Assembly (NCBI GenBank): GCA_964435085.1
Contig: CAYSXQ010000002.1
Coordinates: 4,111 to 68,110 of the forward strand
Length of the DNA: 64,000 bases
Origin: UBA917 sp964435085
GTDB taxonomy: Bacteria; Patescibacteriota; Patescibacteriia; Patescibacteriales; Patescibacteriaceae
Reading direction: 5' to 3'
Both the position numbers and the translations under genes were made by a program. Numbering within the stretch: position 1 is the stretch's first letter; each line of letters starts with the position of its first letter. A model generated the notes under the pieces. The model was not told where the DNA came from and did no database searches. It worked only from the letters and a program-made list of their open reading frames with translations. Shown piece after piece: positions 1-9,155 of this stretch.

Positions 1-599
1 GTAGTGAAACCAAGCTGAGTTACAGTACCAGCAGTAGTAGACAGCGTGCCGAAGTTAGTCACACCATCAGTCACGTCGGCAATGAAAGCACCAGAGTGAG
101 TGATGTTACCAGCACTGATAGTGTTGATAGTAGGACGGACCTGGAAGTTACTAAAATTCAAGATAGCTGGATTGTTAGAAGAGACAGTATTAACAATAAA
201 AGATACAGAAGTAGCTGAAGGAGTAACCACATTACTAGACAAGCTGATATTAGAAGCACCGCCAACACCGATTGTGATATTTTGAGTGGTGTTAAATTCC
301 CAACCACTTGGCAAAGTCAAAGTGTGGGTACCGGCAGAGATTTGACCGACCTGTGATTCAGTGATAGTCGGACCAGTAATAGAACCTAGAGTAGTCCAGG
401 TACTGCTACCACCAGCGGTAGTAGTATCAATAGAAATATTAGTGCCGCCAGCAGCCGGAGTCACAGTGACAGCAGCGAGCAAAGTGTGGGCTACAAAAAA
501 GCCGCCCAAAAATAGCGCGGAGAGCGCGGTCAAAGCCTTGGCCTTGCCGCTAATTTTCTTTGTCTTAAACAAAGAAAGCAAAAGGGTTTTTCCTTTCAT
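1..599 (-). CDS. Secreted surface protein, N-terminal fragment (runs off the window)
   Basis: The minus strand is open from an ATG at 599 to the window edge, about 199 codons with no stop. The N-terminus has lysines followed by a hydrophobic stretch near residues 22-42 (ALTALSALFLGG...LLAA), which reads as a signal peptide with cleavage near LLAA|VTVTP. The rest is rich in Thr, Ser, Gly, Asn and Val with the alternating pattern of beta-sandwich surface proteins, and it has no cysteine. The product is probably exported and cell-surface attached; its family and full size cannot be told from this fragment. A good -35/-10 pair lies about 100 bases upstream. There is no SD at the start. It lies downstream of the pilus operon on the same strand, so a surface or adhesion role is possible but is inference only. 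Confidence 0.75.
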   Translation of the reverse strand, partial: MKGKTLLLSLFKTKKISGKAKALTALSALFLGGFFVAHTLLAAVTVTPAAGGTNISIDTTTAGGSSTWTTLGSITGPTITESQVGQISAGTHTLTLPSGWEFNTTQNITIGVGGASNISLSSNVVTPSATSVSFIVNTVSSNNPAILNFSNFQVRPTINTISAGNITHSGAFIADVTDGVTNFGTLSTTAGTVTQLGFT

Positions 600-695
600 A
601 AATTTATGTTTAATCTCTTAAACTGTTAATAAATTATTTTTGAAATAACGCAAAGCTCCATGAATATTAAAAACATAAATACCATTGCACTATTA

Positions 696-723
696 AATGT
701 ATAGCAATATTAGACTTTGTCAA
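696..723 (-). promoter_or_regulatory. Promoter for the surface protein gene
   Basis: On the minus strand a TTGACA (718-723) is followed after 16 bases by TACATT (696-701). The implied leader to the ATG at 599 is about 90 bases, AT-rich, without an SD. Prediction from consensus match only. Confidence 0.5.
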
Positions 724-792
724 TCTTGTGTAAATTAAAGTTTTATACTTTAACTGGTCTTAGAGATTTAATTGGCTAATAACAAATTAAAT

Positions 793-1194
793 TTATTTTT
801 TATTGGTGAGCTTAATGACTAGTAAAGCTAGGGCAGCGCCCACAAGACCAAAGAAGAGATCCCAAAAGGAATAAGTGCGAGTATTAGTAAAGCTTTGCCA
901 ATACTCGATGAGATAGGCGTAGCTAGCGGTAATAAAAAAACTCAAAAACAAAGAGCTAGAACGACGACCAGCCAAACTCTGATGAAAAAAGCGCCACAGC
1001 AAATAACTGAGAACGCCAAATACAAAAGTATGAATCACTTTATCAATCAAGTGACTGTAGGGAGATGGCACATCAACGCTAGGCAAGGTGCTTAACGATG
1101 TAAGCATTAGGCAGTAGATGAAAAGCGCCCAAATTAGAACTAGCAACAAATTAAAAAGTGAAGTGTGCCAGATTTTAGTGACAGGGTTTTTCAT
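793..1194 (-). CDS. VanZ-like membrane protein
   Basis: This 133-residue integral membrane protein has about four hydrophobic segments. The pattern DKVIHTFVFGVLSYLLW followed by a Glu in a helix (AYLIEYWQSF) and a polar-then-hydrophobic C-terminus (YSFWDLFFGLVGAALAL) is the VanZ-like layout, with the conserved Asp, His, Glu and Asp. VanZ of enterococci is linked to teicoplanin resistance, but most bacterial homologues have no known role. It is the last gene of the pilus operon, three bases after pilB, so it is cotranscribed; whether it has anything to do with pili is unknown. Start ATG, stop TAA. Confidence 0.75.
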   Translation of the reverse strand: MKNPVTKIWHTSLFNLLLVLIWALFIYCLMLTSLSTLPSVDVPSPYSHLIDKVIHTFVFGVLSYLLWRFFHQSLAGRRSSSLFLSFFITASYAYLIEYWQSFTNTRTYSFWDLFFGLVGAALALLVIKLTNKK

Positions 1195-1197
1195 GAC

Positions 1198-2976
1198 CTA
1201 TTCATTCATGACACGCATCACCTCTTCAAGACTAGTAGCACCCTGTAGGGCTTTAATTAAACCGTCCTCATTAATAGTGATAAAGTCTTGGTTTTCACGA
1301 GCCATTTCAATAGTAATATGGCCATTGTCTTTGAGAATTGATTCACGGATGAAATCATTGACGTCGAGAGCTTCAATGAGCGCGACACGACCTTTGTAGC
1401 CGGTTTTGTTACAGCGATCGCAACCAACTGGTTCATAGAACATCATAGGCTTTTGACCGTAGTCCGGTAAGTAGCGAGCTAGGATCTCAGGCTTAATCTT
1501 AGATAGTTTAGCTTTGACATCAGTGACAACCTCCTCAGGCATAGCCTTTTCACGCTTACAGTACTGGCAGAGACGACGAGCAAGACGTTGAGCGACGATG
1601 AGGTCCATGACGGAACTGAGCAAGAAAGGTTCGATTTTCATGTCGATGAGACGAGGGATAGCGCCGATAGCGTCGTTTGTATGGAGCGTAGACATGACTA
1701 AGTGGCCAGTGAGCGCGGCGTGGATAGCAAGCTCAGCCGTTTCGTTGTCACGGATTTCACCGACCATCATAATATCTGGATCTTGACGCAAGAGCGAACG
1801 CAAACCAGCAGCGAAAGTGAAGCCGATGTCGGGGCGGATCTGCGATTGGTTAATGCCGTGAATGAAGTATTCAACCGGATCTTCGAGGGTGACGATGTTC
1901 ACCCCTTCGTTATTAAGCATGTGCATAATAGAATAAAGCGTGGTGGATTTACCAGAACCAGTCGGACCAGTGACGAGGATAATACCAACGGTCTTATCGA
2001 TATTCTTCTTGACTAGATCCATGCTACTTGCGGCAAAACCGAGCTGTTCGAGCGTGAGGACACCTTTGGTGGTGTCGAGGACTCTCATAACCACCTTCTC
2101 CTCCCCCATCAAAGGCAAACAAGAGACACGGAAGTCGACGTCTTTGTCTTCGATAGTCAGACGAATACGACCACCTTGTGGCACGCGAGTTTCGTCGAGC
2201 TTAAGACGAGCCAGCACCTTGATACGAGCCACGATACTATCGTGAATAGTCTTGGGTAATGACAAGGAGCTATGCAAGATACCATCGATACGATAGCGGA
2301 CACGACTCTCCTTCTCCAGTGGCTCAATGTGAATGTCGCTCGCACCAGCTTCAACAGCGTGCTTGATGATTTCATGGACGATCTTGGCTACCGGAGCGTT
2401 TTTGACCATGGTCTCGAAGGACTCATCGTCGTCTTCGATAGTCTTAGACTCAGCATTAGAAGCAGCGTCTTCTTGTTCTTTGGTCTTTAAGGCGCTCGAG
2501 ATTTCTTTGCCGAATTTCTTGTACTGACGGAAGACATTAGTGAAGCTGACACTAGAGATAAGTGAGTACTCAATCTGCCAATTGTTTTTCTTGGCGAGGA
2601 ACGACAGAGCCTCCATGGCACGGAAGTTGTCAGGATCAGTCAAACCAACCGAGAGCTTATTAGCTTCTTTGGCAAAGCAGACAACCTGATAATTTTCGGC
2701 GATTTCAGCAGGAATAGAATTGAGTATTTCTTCTGGCACCTCAACGAAACTCAGGTTAGCGTAAGCCATAGTCAAAAACTCCGCCTTGGCTTTAATCAAG
2801 TCTTCGGCCTTAAGTAAATTACTAGAAACAAGGAGCTCGTCAGCAGTCTTGCCAGAACTAGTTATGTCAGCAAGAAGCGTGTTAACAGCATCAGGCTTAA
2901 TCAAAGCCTTAGTAACTAGGAAATCTAGTAATTGTTTTTGCTTAGTCAGGAAGAGATCTTCACTTTTGTTTGGCAT
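1198..2976 (-). CDS. pilB: Type IV pilus assembly ATPase PilB/GspE
   Basis: This 592-residue cytoplasmic secretion ATPase powers pilin polymerisation. The N-terminal part (about 1-160) is the GspE/MshE-type N-domain. The catalytic core carries Walker A GPTGSGKST (337-345), an acidic Asp-box region around 360-370, Walker B with DPDIMMVGEIRD (399-410) and a His box GHLVMSTLHTND (424-435). Four cysteines, CQYC (470-473) and CDRC (519-522), form the zinc-binding insert typical of PilB. It is the fifth gene of the operon, six bases after a small membrane gene. Stop TAG. Confident family call; no PilT retraction ATPase is seen in the window. Confidence 0.95.
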   Translation of the reverse strand: MPNKSEDLFLTKQKQLLDFLVTKALIKPDAVNTLLADITSSGKTADELLVSSNLLKAEDLIKAKAEFLTMAYANLSFVEVPEEILNSIPAEIAENYQVVCFAKEANKLSVGLTDPDNFRAMEALSFLAKKNNWQIEYSLISSVSFTNVFRQYKKFGKEISSALKTKEQEDAASNAESKTIEDDDESFETMVKNAPVAKIVHEIIKHAVEAGASDIHIEPLEKESRVRYRIDGILHSSLSLPKTIHDSIVARIKVLARLKLDETRVPQGGRIRLTIEDKDVDFRVSCLPLMGEEKVVMRVLDTTKGVLTLEQLGFAASSMDLVKKNIDKTVGIILVTGPTGSGKSTTLYSIMHMLNNEGVNIVTLEDPVEYFIHGINQSQIRPDIGFTFAAGLRSLLRQDPDIMMVGEIRDNETAELAIHAALTGHLVMSTLHTNDAIGAIPRLIDMKIEPFLLSSVMDLIVAQRLARRLCQYCKREKAMPEEVVTDVKAKLSKIKPEILARYLPDYGQKPMMFYEPVGCDRCNKTGYKGRVALIEALDVNDFIRESILKDNGHITIEMARENQDFITINEDGLIKALQGATSLEEVMRVMNE

Positions 2977-2982
2977 AGTAAT

Positions 2983-3300
2983 TTAAAAACTAGGACTAAA
3001 GGGATTGGAGTTTCTTGGTAACTTAGCTAATTGATCGTCACTCAAATCGCTAACTGGAATAGTATTTGTAACAACAGCCGGAACAATGACTGGTTTTAAA
3101 TCTTTAAATTTCTTGGTTTCAAGAACCGAAGAATCACTAGCTAAGTATTCAGCACGATTATCATTAGCGGCGTTTATTTCTTCTGACAGATTAGTACTTT
3201 GCTCAATGATTTGGAAATAGAAATAGCCTGCCACCAAAATAATGAAGCCAAGAAAACCATAGACGGAAAATCTCACTTGTTGTTCGTTGCTGAGAGCCAT
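2983..3300 (-). CDS. Small single-pass membrane protein of the pilus operon (PilP position)
   Basis: This 105-residue protein has one N-terminal transmembrane helix (about 13-31), then a charged stretch and a Pro/Val-rich tail ending with NPFSPSF. It sits where pilP is found in pilM-N-O-P operons, and PilP proteins often carry a (R)xNPF-like motif, so it may be the functional counterpart; similarity is too weak to assert homology. PilP is normally an inner-membrane lipoprotein contacting an outer-membrane secretin, which CPR cells lack. Translationally packed: one base from the upstream gene and six before pilB. Confidence 0.6.
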   Translation of the reverse strand: MALSNEQQVRFSVYGFLGFIILVAGYFYFQIIEQSTNLSEEINAANDNRAEYLASDSSVLETKKFKDLKPVIVPAVVTNTIPVSDLSDDQLAKLPRNSNPFSPSF

Positions 3301-3301
3301 A

Positions 3302-3955
3302 TTATTTACGAGTATAGGTTAATAATTCAATGGTAGCGGTATTATTCAGAGGATCAAAGGCAACGCGCTGTACATCCATTAAGCGGAGGTTAGATTCCAT
3401 CGCGGTAAGCAGTTTCTTAAGATTAGAGTAATTAACATTAGTCCCCTTAGCTTTGTCACTAATCAAAGTTAGAGTAGTGCGCCAAACCTTAGTTCTAGCC
3501 AGCAGATTATTACGCTTGGAACTACCAGAAATATTAACTATTTCAAATTTATCATCGAGTGCTTTATTTTCAATTTTATCAGCTGACATACCACTAGCCC
3601 TAGCTAGATATTCAATCTCACTATAGAGATCGGAGGCATTATCACTAGTACTGACAAAAGCTTCGATTTTTCGCTTGTCGGCCTCTGAAATCTTTTCGTA
3701 ACTAGCCTTAATAGCATTTAGATTGCCGTAGTAACGAACCTGACGCTGATACTCCTCAGTCTTGCGGATAAACTCTTCGCCACTGTTAATAGCTTTAAAC
3801 TTTGGCTGAAGCACAATCAACCAAGCTAAGGTAGCTATTAATACAACAGTCAAGAAAATTAGCACGCCAAAAAAATTATAGATAAAAGTAGCAGCTTTAT
3901 CAGTCAACTCACGATTGAGCATTGGCTTGTTAATGACAGGTGTCTCGCTTGGCAT
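3302..3955 (-). CDS. pilO: PilO-like pilus alignment-complex protein
   Basis: A 217-residue bitopic membrane protein: short cytoplasmic N-terminus, one transmembrane helix (about 27-50), then a helical or coiled-coil segment (about 55-115) and a mixed alpha/beta C-terminal half. This is the architecture of PilO, which pairs with PilN through coiled coils and ferredoxin-like folds in the inner-membrane platform of type IV pili. The call rests on architecture and on its place directly after the PilN-like gene (two-base gap); sequence similarity is low, as is usual for PilO. Confidence 0.65.
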   Translation of the reverse strand: MPSETPVINKPMLNRELTDKAATFIYNFFGVLIFLTVVLIATLAWLIVLQPKFKAINSGEEFIRKTEEYQRQVRYYGNLNAIKASYEKISEADKRKIEAFVSTSDNASDLYSEIEYLARASGMSADKIENKALDDKFEIVNISGSSKRNNLLARTKVWRTTLTLISDKAKGTNVNYSNLKKLLTAMESNLRLMDVQRVAFDPLNNTATIELLTYTRK

Positions 3956-3957
3956 AT

Positions 3958-5241
3958 TTATTTATCTCTTAAAAAGAGTCTTTGGTCGATGGTTAATTTT
4001 AATTTAAAACGGACAGCTTGACTGGCATTACTAGGCAAAGAACCGATCTGATCAACAGTTGAACTAGCTCGACTAAGAGCGTCGGTATCTGAAACGTCAG
4101 CTGCCAAGACTCTAGCTGATTTTGACTTAGTCATTACCTTGGTTTGATTACTAATTGTATTGTAATCTTTGGCAATGGACCAAATTTCAAAGAGGCCATT
4201 AGTCCCCTTCACATTACCCGTAATACCAGCGTCGATGCCAGAGCTATAATAAACATCAGCCAAAGTATCTTGTTCTAGCAATTGAAAGAAGTTAGTCCAG
4301 TAAATGTGGTTATCAAGCATATAACCAGTGTACATTAATTTATCGTTAAAGGGTACGATTTTTTCATCCAACTCACGACGAACGACAGCAATTTGCTTGT
4401 TAACACTGTCTAAGTTAGCAAAGATATAAAGGTTAGAGTTCTGTTTTTCTTTTTCTAAAATAAGCAAATAGCCATAGGCCAAGACGCAAATCAGACAAGT
4501 TAAGACAACAAAGAAGATCATAGAAAGCATCTTGCTCTGCCAATTAAAGAACATGCTGCGATGCTCTTTGATGAGGTTGACTTGAACTAGACCATGAGGA
4601 TTCCAAGGACGATTTTCAATCTTAGATTTGAGAATCTGCTTGGTGTGCTTAGTTCTTTCGACTGATAGAGCGTGAGCAGCCTTAGCTTTCTTATCTAAGA
4701 AAGCTTCTTTGTGCTTCGCCTGATCTTCAACTTTAGTAAGAACCTCAGCCTTTGGGACGACAGGAGGAATTGACTTTGCTTGCTCGCGTTCAATGGGTTT
4801 GGCTACTGGACTTAAGTTTGTAGTCACGGGTCTAACTGACTCCTGCTTGGTAGTGGCAGTAGAGCTGCTGACACTAGGCTTAGAGACTACTAGTGGCATA
4901 GTGAAGATATCCTCTTTAACCGGTGCTTGATTAGTTTCTTTGACCTTAGACTTAAGATCATGACTAGCAGTCAAGCTTTTGTATTCAGTAGCGAATCTAG
5001 CCTGCTTGTCTTGCTTGGATTTCTTATTTAACTCAGACTCTGCAGCTCGAGCAGCGGCACGTTCAGCTTCAAGAGCACTAATATCTTGACTAAGTGAAGC
5101 GGCATTACTTTTAGGATTAAAGATGTAGTGACCAAGATCAGTGATAAACTTAAATAAAGACACCTTGCCTTTGCTGGCAGCTGGAAGCGACGCTTTGTCT
5201 GAAGCGAGCTGGTCAGTTGGTTTAAGTGGCTCTAATGTCAT
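3958..5241 (-). CDS. pilN: PilN-like protein with long cytoplasmic extension
   Basis: 427 residues. About 215 N-terminal residues are polar and low in complexity (Lys, Ala, Ser, Pro, Glu), followed by LVQVNLI (218-224), a transmembrane helix (about 238-262), a coiled coil and a folded C-terminal domain. In PilN the short motif before the membrane helix (INLLP-type) docks into PilM; VNLI is a recognisable relative. Ordinary PilN proteins are about 180-200 residues, so the N-terminal extension is unusual and would place an extra disordered region in the cytoplasm beside PilM. It follows pilM with a five-base gap. Confidence 0.7.
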   Translation of the reverse strand: MTLEPLKPTDQLASDKASLPAASKGKVSLFKFITDLGHYIFNPKSNAASLSQDISALEAERAAARAAESELNKKSKQDKQARFATEYKSLTASHDLKSKVKETNQAPVKEDIFTMPLVVSKPSVSSSTATTKQESVRPVTTNLSPVAKPIEREQAKSIPPVVPKAEVLTKVEDQAKHKEAFLDKKAKAAHALSVERTKHTKQILKSKIENRPWNPHGLVQVNLIKEHRSMFFNWQSKMLSMIFFVVLTCLICVLAYGYLLILEKEKQNSNLYIFANLDSVNKQIAVVRRELDEKIVPFNDKLMYTGYMLDNHIYWTNFFQLLEQDTLADVYYSSGIDAGITGNVKGTNGLFEIWSIAKDYNTISNQTKVMTKSKSARVLAADVSDTDALSRASSTVDQIGSLPSNASQAVRFKLKLTIDQRLFLRDK

Positions 5242-5246
5242 AAAAA

Positions 5247-6392
5247 TTAACTGTCTTGTTTATCAAATTCACTCATAGCCAGACCAATAGCGACAGCCAT
5301 ACGTGGACCAATTTGCTCAAGAACTGGCTTAATTTCAACTGGATAAGCCACACGGAACCAAGGATCACCAATAACTACATTAACATCAAGCATAGTTGAT
5401 AAGTATTCTGGTAGACCGTGGAGCATAGCGCTACCACCAGTGAGAATTATCTTCTCAACAGTATAACCTTCTTTACTACCAAAGACCTCTAGAATGTATT
5501 TAACTTCGTTAAAAATTGGAGCAACGATATCGCTGATCATCTTAGGCATAGCAGAGCCATCAGAACTAGCCGCTAGGTCATACTTAAATTGCTCAGCTTT
5601 TTCGAGGCTGATATTGAGATTCTTGCTAATAGCCTTAGTAATAGAAAGGCCGCCGACATCAATACTGCGACTAAGAACTGGCACACCTTTATCAACAATG
5701 AAGATATTAGTTGAGTTAGCACCAATTTGAACAATCATGGAAGTGGCTTTGTCACTACCAATAAGTGAGCGGATTAGGCCAAAAATTTCAGTTTCGAGAC
5801 TGACAAGGTTAAATTTAATAGTCTTAAAGGTATAAGCATAACTCTTGATAAGATTCTTAGGCGCGCCAATAAGCAAGACTTTGTTATTAGTCTTAGTCTT
5901 AGTCTTAGGTTTAGCCTCAGTAGCGGCGACTTCGGCTTTAGTTAATTTCATCTTAGCAAGATTATCTGACCAAAAAGATGATTTCTTTTGCAAGCCATCG
6001 TCGCTAATCTTCTGCCAACCGAGATAAATGTCTTTGAGTGGCAAAGGGATGACTTTTTTCGCCTCCCACTGTATGGCTGACTCAAGATCTTTAGCGCCAA
6101 GATTGCCACTAAGATTAATGATAGAGGAAAAGACAGTGTAGGTCGGTAGAGAGGAAACGACATTGTGACTAGAAGAAAAACCAGCCTTGCGCACAATGCT
6201 TTCAATGGTAGTGGTAATAGCTTTGATATCAATTTTATTAATGTCGGTGTAGTTGTCAGCCAGACGATCACTGAAACCGTAAGTTACCAAAGCGACTTTG
6301 TCTTGCTTCTTTTTTAATTCAACAACTTTAATGCTGGAGCTACCGATATCAATGCCTAAAAAACTATTATTTGATTCACCAAATAGACCCAT
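5247..6392 (-). CDS. pilM: Type IV pilus assembly protein PilM
   Basis: 381 residues, actin-like (FtsA-related) ATPase fold. The phosphate-1 motif GIDIGSSSIKVVEL lies at 13-26; a second nucleotide-binding region occurs near VQIGANSTNIFIVDKG, and an adenosine motif near ILTGGSAMLHGL. PilM sits in the cytoplasm and binds the N-terminus of PilN to link the inner-membrane platform to PilB. A Lys/Thr/Ala-rich insertion (around 155-170) is a likely disordered loop. It is the first gene of the six-gene minus-strand operon pilM-pilN-pilO-(pilP-like)-pilB-vanZ-like, all spaced by 1-6 bases. Confidence 0.93.
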   Translation of the reverse strand: MGLFGESNNSFLGIDIGSSSIKVVELKKKQDKVALVTYGFSDRLADNYTDINKIDIKAITTTIESIVRKAGFSSSHNVVSSLPTYTVFSSIINLSGNLGAKDLESAIQWEAKKVIPLPLKDIYLGWQKISDDGLQKKSSFWSDNLAKMKLTKAEVAATEAKPKTKTKTNNKVLLIGAPKNLIKSYAYTFKTIKFNLVSLETEIFGLIRSLIGSDKATSMIVQIGANSTNIFIVDKGVPVLSRSIDVGGLSITKAISKNLNISLEKAEQFKYDLAASSDGSAMPKMISDIVAPIFNEVKYILEVFGSKEGYTVEKIILTGGSAMLHGLPEYLSTMLDVNVVIGDPWFRVAYPVEIKPVLEQIGPRMAVAIGLAMSEFDKQDS

Positions 6393-6434
6393 ATCTTTTT
6401 TGCAGTTTTTTAGCTAATGAAGTATAATGAGATT

Positions 6435-6462
6435 ATTATACAACAAAAACTTGAACTAACAA
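6435..6462 (-). promoter_or_regulatory. Candidate promoter of the pilus operon
   Basis: Minus-strand TTGTTA (6457-6462), a 16-base spacer and TATAAT (6435-6440) lie about 40 bases before the pilM ATG. The 126-base divergent spacer also has to drive the plus-strand gene at 6519, for which no clear consensus pair is visible. Confidence 0.5.
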
Positions 6463-6518
6463 AGCGTTATATTATTACTTAGTGATTATAGCACAGCGTA
6501 AATAAAATCAAAAGCTAA

Positions 6519-7745
6519 ATGTCCGAGCAAACAAAAAAAATTCTTCTTATTAGTGCCTTCGTACTCATCGCTGCTAGTGCTAGCTACTTGCTGTGGCTAA
6601 TGTTTACTGACTCAACAAAATTTGATAAAGATCCCAATGAACCAGCAGCGGTAAGTGGTAATCTGCCAGCCTCTGGACCGAACACAGGGATAGTGCCAGT
6701 CACACCAGGTATTGATAACAATCTACCAGTTGACGAAACAGAAGAAAGAACAGAATCTCCGACAAAGCCAAGTGGCAGAGATAATAAAATTTCCAGCCCT
6801 AACAACTTTCCCATCCTAGATGCTAGCCTGGACTCTAGTGGCACAACAGTGCAGTACTACGACCCACTAGATAAGAAATTTTATCGTCTTGATGACAATG
6901 GTGCACCTCAGGCCATCTCTGACAAGCCTTTTTACAAAGTTGACAAGGTGTCTTGGTCACCAGATCGCAACAAAGCAATCCTAGAATACCCAGACGGTAG
7001 TAAAAACATTTATAACTTCTCCGACCAAAGCCAAGTTAGCCTGCCGAAGCACTGGCAAGATTTTCAATTCTCTCCGAGCGGTGAACAGATTGCCTTTAAG
7101 GCGATTGGTTATGAGCCGGAAAATCGTTGGCTATCCATCATGAATGCTGATGGAACTGGCGCGCAAAATATCGAGAAGCTAGGTGCTAACGCCGACAAAG
7201 CCACGGTTAATTGGTCACCTAATCGTCAGATTGTGGCGACCTTTCAAGATGGGGCTGACTACAATCGCCAAGAAGTCTTTTTCATCGGTACTAATCATGA
7301 GAATTTTAAGTCGATGCTAGTAGAGGGTCGTGGCTTCCAATCTAAATGGTCAACGACAGGTAATGAATTACTCTACAGCGTCTATTCTGATTTTAATAAT
7401 TACAAACCAAGCTTGTGGATAACTAATGCTAACGGCGACACCATCGGTCAAGACACTCAGCCGCTACAGATTGATACTTGGGCAAGTAAATGTAGCTTTG
7501 CTAGCGACAAATTGCTCTACTGCGCAGTACCTAGGAGTCTAGCTGACGGTGCTGGTTGGTTACCACCAGAGACACTGGATACACCAGATGATGTCTATGC
7601 CATTGATTTGGAAACTATGGCTAAGAGCTTGGTGATTGCTGAAGGTAATTATAATATGTCTAATTTGATTATTACTAAAGACGGTAATACTCTATACTTT
7701 ACGGATAATAAAACGGGTGGACTCTACAAACTGCCACTGAAATAA
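6519..7745 (+). CDS. Membrane-anchored TolB-like beta-propeller protein
   Basis: 408 residues. One N-terminal membrane anchor (about 8-29) is followed by a Pro/Thr/Ser linker (about 35-95) and then repeating units of the PD40/TolB type, for example VSWSPDRNKAILEY, FQFSPSGEQIAFKA and VNWSPNRQIVATF, each with the S-P-x-G/R turn of the family. This predicts an extracytoplasmic beta-propeller held on the membrane. The binding partner is unknown; in CPR genomes such proteins are common and uncharacterised. It is transcribed divergently from the pilus operon and is two bases ahead of radA, so the two are probably cotranscribed. Confidence 0.75.
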   Translation: MSEQTKKILLISAFVLIAASASYLLWLMFTDSTKFDKDPNEPAAVSGNLPASGPNTGIVPVTPGIDNNLPVDETEERTESPTKPSGRDNKISSPNNFPILDASLDSSGTTVQYYDPLDKKFYRLDDNGAPQAISDKPFYKVDKVSWSPDRNKAILEYPDGSKNIYNFSDQSQVSLPKHWQDFQFSPSGEQIAFKAIGYEPENRWLSIMNADGTGAQNIEKLGANADKATVNWSPNRQIVATFQDGADYNRQEVFFIGTNHENFKSMLVEGRGFQSKWSTTGNELLYSVYSDFNNYKPSLWITNANGDTIGQDTQPLQIDTWASKCSFASDKLLYCAVPRSLADGAGWLPPETLDTPDDVYAIDLETMAKSLVIAEGNYNMSNLIITKDGNTLYFTDNKTGGLYKLPLK

Positions 7746-7747
7746 AT

Positions 7748-9112
7748 ATGAGCCAAAACAACCTCTATCACTGTTCTCACTGCGACGCCCAATTCCCTAA
7801 GTGGAGTGGGCGTTGTTCTGAATGCGGAACTTGGGGTAGCGTGGTACAATCAGCTGTGGCTGACTTTCCGATGATGAGCGTCACTAAGAAAGGCGGAGCT
7901 GTCGAAATAATTAAGCCCGCCGCTTTGATTGATTTAAATAAACTGGAGTCAACGAAAAATGAACATCGTCTGCAGACCGGTGTAGAAGAAATCGACCGCG
8001 TCTTTGGTGGTGGCTTAGTTGATGGATCATTTATCTTGATTGGTGGTGAACCAGGTATTGGTAAGTCCACGATTGTGGCGCAGATTGCTAATGCCATCGG
8101 TCAGAAGAACTTAGTGATCTATGCTAGTGGTGAAGAATCAACCACGCAGGTCAGTGCCCGCCTCAATCGTCTAGCTTGCAAATTAGACAATATTAAATTT
8201 ACCAGTGAGACTAATGCAGACAAGATCATTGCGGCGGCTATGGAAGCTAAGCCTCGCCTTTTGATCGTTGATTCTATTCAAACTATCTATACCGCGGAAG
8301 CGCCTGGTGAAGCCGGGAGCCTGACGCAGATTCGTGCTTCGGCGGCGAAGTTTTTGGGCCTAGCCAAGCAGCACAATATTACGATTATCTTGATCGGACA
8401 TATTACGAAAGACGGGCAACTGGCTGGACCTAAGTCTCTCGAGCATATTGTCGATACGGTTATTTATTTAGAGACTGATTCGAGCCAGAACTATCGCCTC
8501 TTGCGCGCGACCAAGAATCGCTTTGGTTCGATTAATGAAATTGGGATATTTGCCATGACTGGAACGGGCTTTGAAGCGGTTAGTAATTCTTCGGCGATCT
8601 TCTTGGAACAGTCCGAGACGGAGATGCCCGGCTCCGTGATTAGTGCGGTAATGGAAGGCACTCGCCCATTTCTGGTTGAGATTCAGGCCTTAGTGTCAAA
8701 GACCATCTTTGGCTATCCGCAGCGTAAGACCTCAGGCTTTGATGCTAATCGCTTGCAGGTGCTTGCCGCTGTCATGGCGAAGCGTAGTAAGATTAATCTG
8801 ATGACGCAGGATATTATTTTGAATATGGTTGGTGGTCTCAAGATTAATGATCCAGGACTAGACCTGGCAGTGTGCTTAGCTATTACTTCGTCGATGCTTA
8901 ACAAGGCGATCAAGCGTGATTGGCTGGTGCTGGGTGAAGTGGGCCTGGGCGGAGAGATTCGGCCAGTGACAAGACTAGATGATAAACTCCGAGAAGCGGA
9001 GAAGCTTGGTTTTACGACAGCGATTATTCCTGATCAGAAGACGCAAGTCACGTCTGGCGGGATCAGTATTATTAGAGTGAAGAATATTTCTGAGGCGATT
9101 GGTAAAATTTAG
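7748..9112 (+). CDS. radA: DNA repair protein RadA/Sms
   Basis: 454 residues. An N-terminal zinc finger (C9, C12, C23, C26) precedes a RecA-like ATPase with Walker A GGEPGIGKS (99-107), the RadA-specific KNRFG motif (256-260), and a C-terminal Lon-protease-like domain (about 290-454). RadA is a helicase-like branch-migration factor that works with RecA in recombinational repair. All signature parts are present and the length matches the family (about 450). Stop TAG. The start ATG is two bases after the preceding gene and lacks an SD, so translational coupling is likely. Confidence 0.97.
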   Translation: MSQNNLYHCSHCDAQFPKWSGRCSECGTWGSVVQSAVADFPMMSVTKKGGAVEIIKPAALIDLNKLESTKNEHRLQTGVEEIDRVFGGGLVDGSFILIGGEPGIGKSTIVAQIANAIGQKNLVIYASGEESTTQVSARLNRLACKLDNIKFTSETNADKIIAAAMEAKPRLLIVDSIQTIYTAEAPGEAGSLTQIRASAAKFLGLAKQHNITIILIGHITKDGQLAGPKSLEHIVDTVIYLETDSSQNYRLLRATKNRFGSINEIGIFAMTGTGFEAVSNSSAIFLEQSETEMPGSVISAVMEGTRPFLVEIQALVSKTIFGYPQRKTSGFDANRLQVLAAVMAKRSKINLMTQDIILNMVGGLKINDPGLDLAVCLAITSSMLNKAIKRDWLVLGEVGLGGEIRPVTRLDDKLREAEKLGFTTAIIPDQKTQVTSGGISIIRVKNISEAIGKI

Positions 9113-9122
9113 AAATAAAAAA

Positions 9123-9149
9123 TCCCTTTAAACAATTAGTTCAAAGGGA
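9123..9149 (-). terminator. Intrinsic terminator of the 146-residue membrane protein gene
   Basis: TCCCTTT (9123-9129) pairs with AAAGGGA (9143-9149). On the minus strand the hairpin is followed by ATTTTTTATTT, so it ends the gene at 9156-9596. It also lies just past radA on the other strand. Confidence 0.75.
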
Positions 9150-9155
9150 CTTGGC

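Noticed and set aside
100..621. Open plus-strand frames at 100-285 and 361-621
   Set aside because: They are antisense to a continuous minus-strand frame with a signal peptide (start 599) and have no family match or translation signal.
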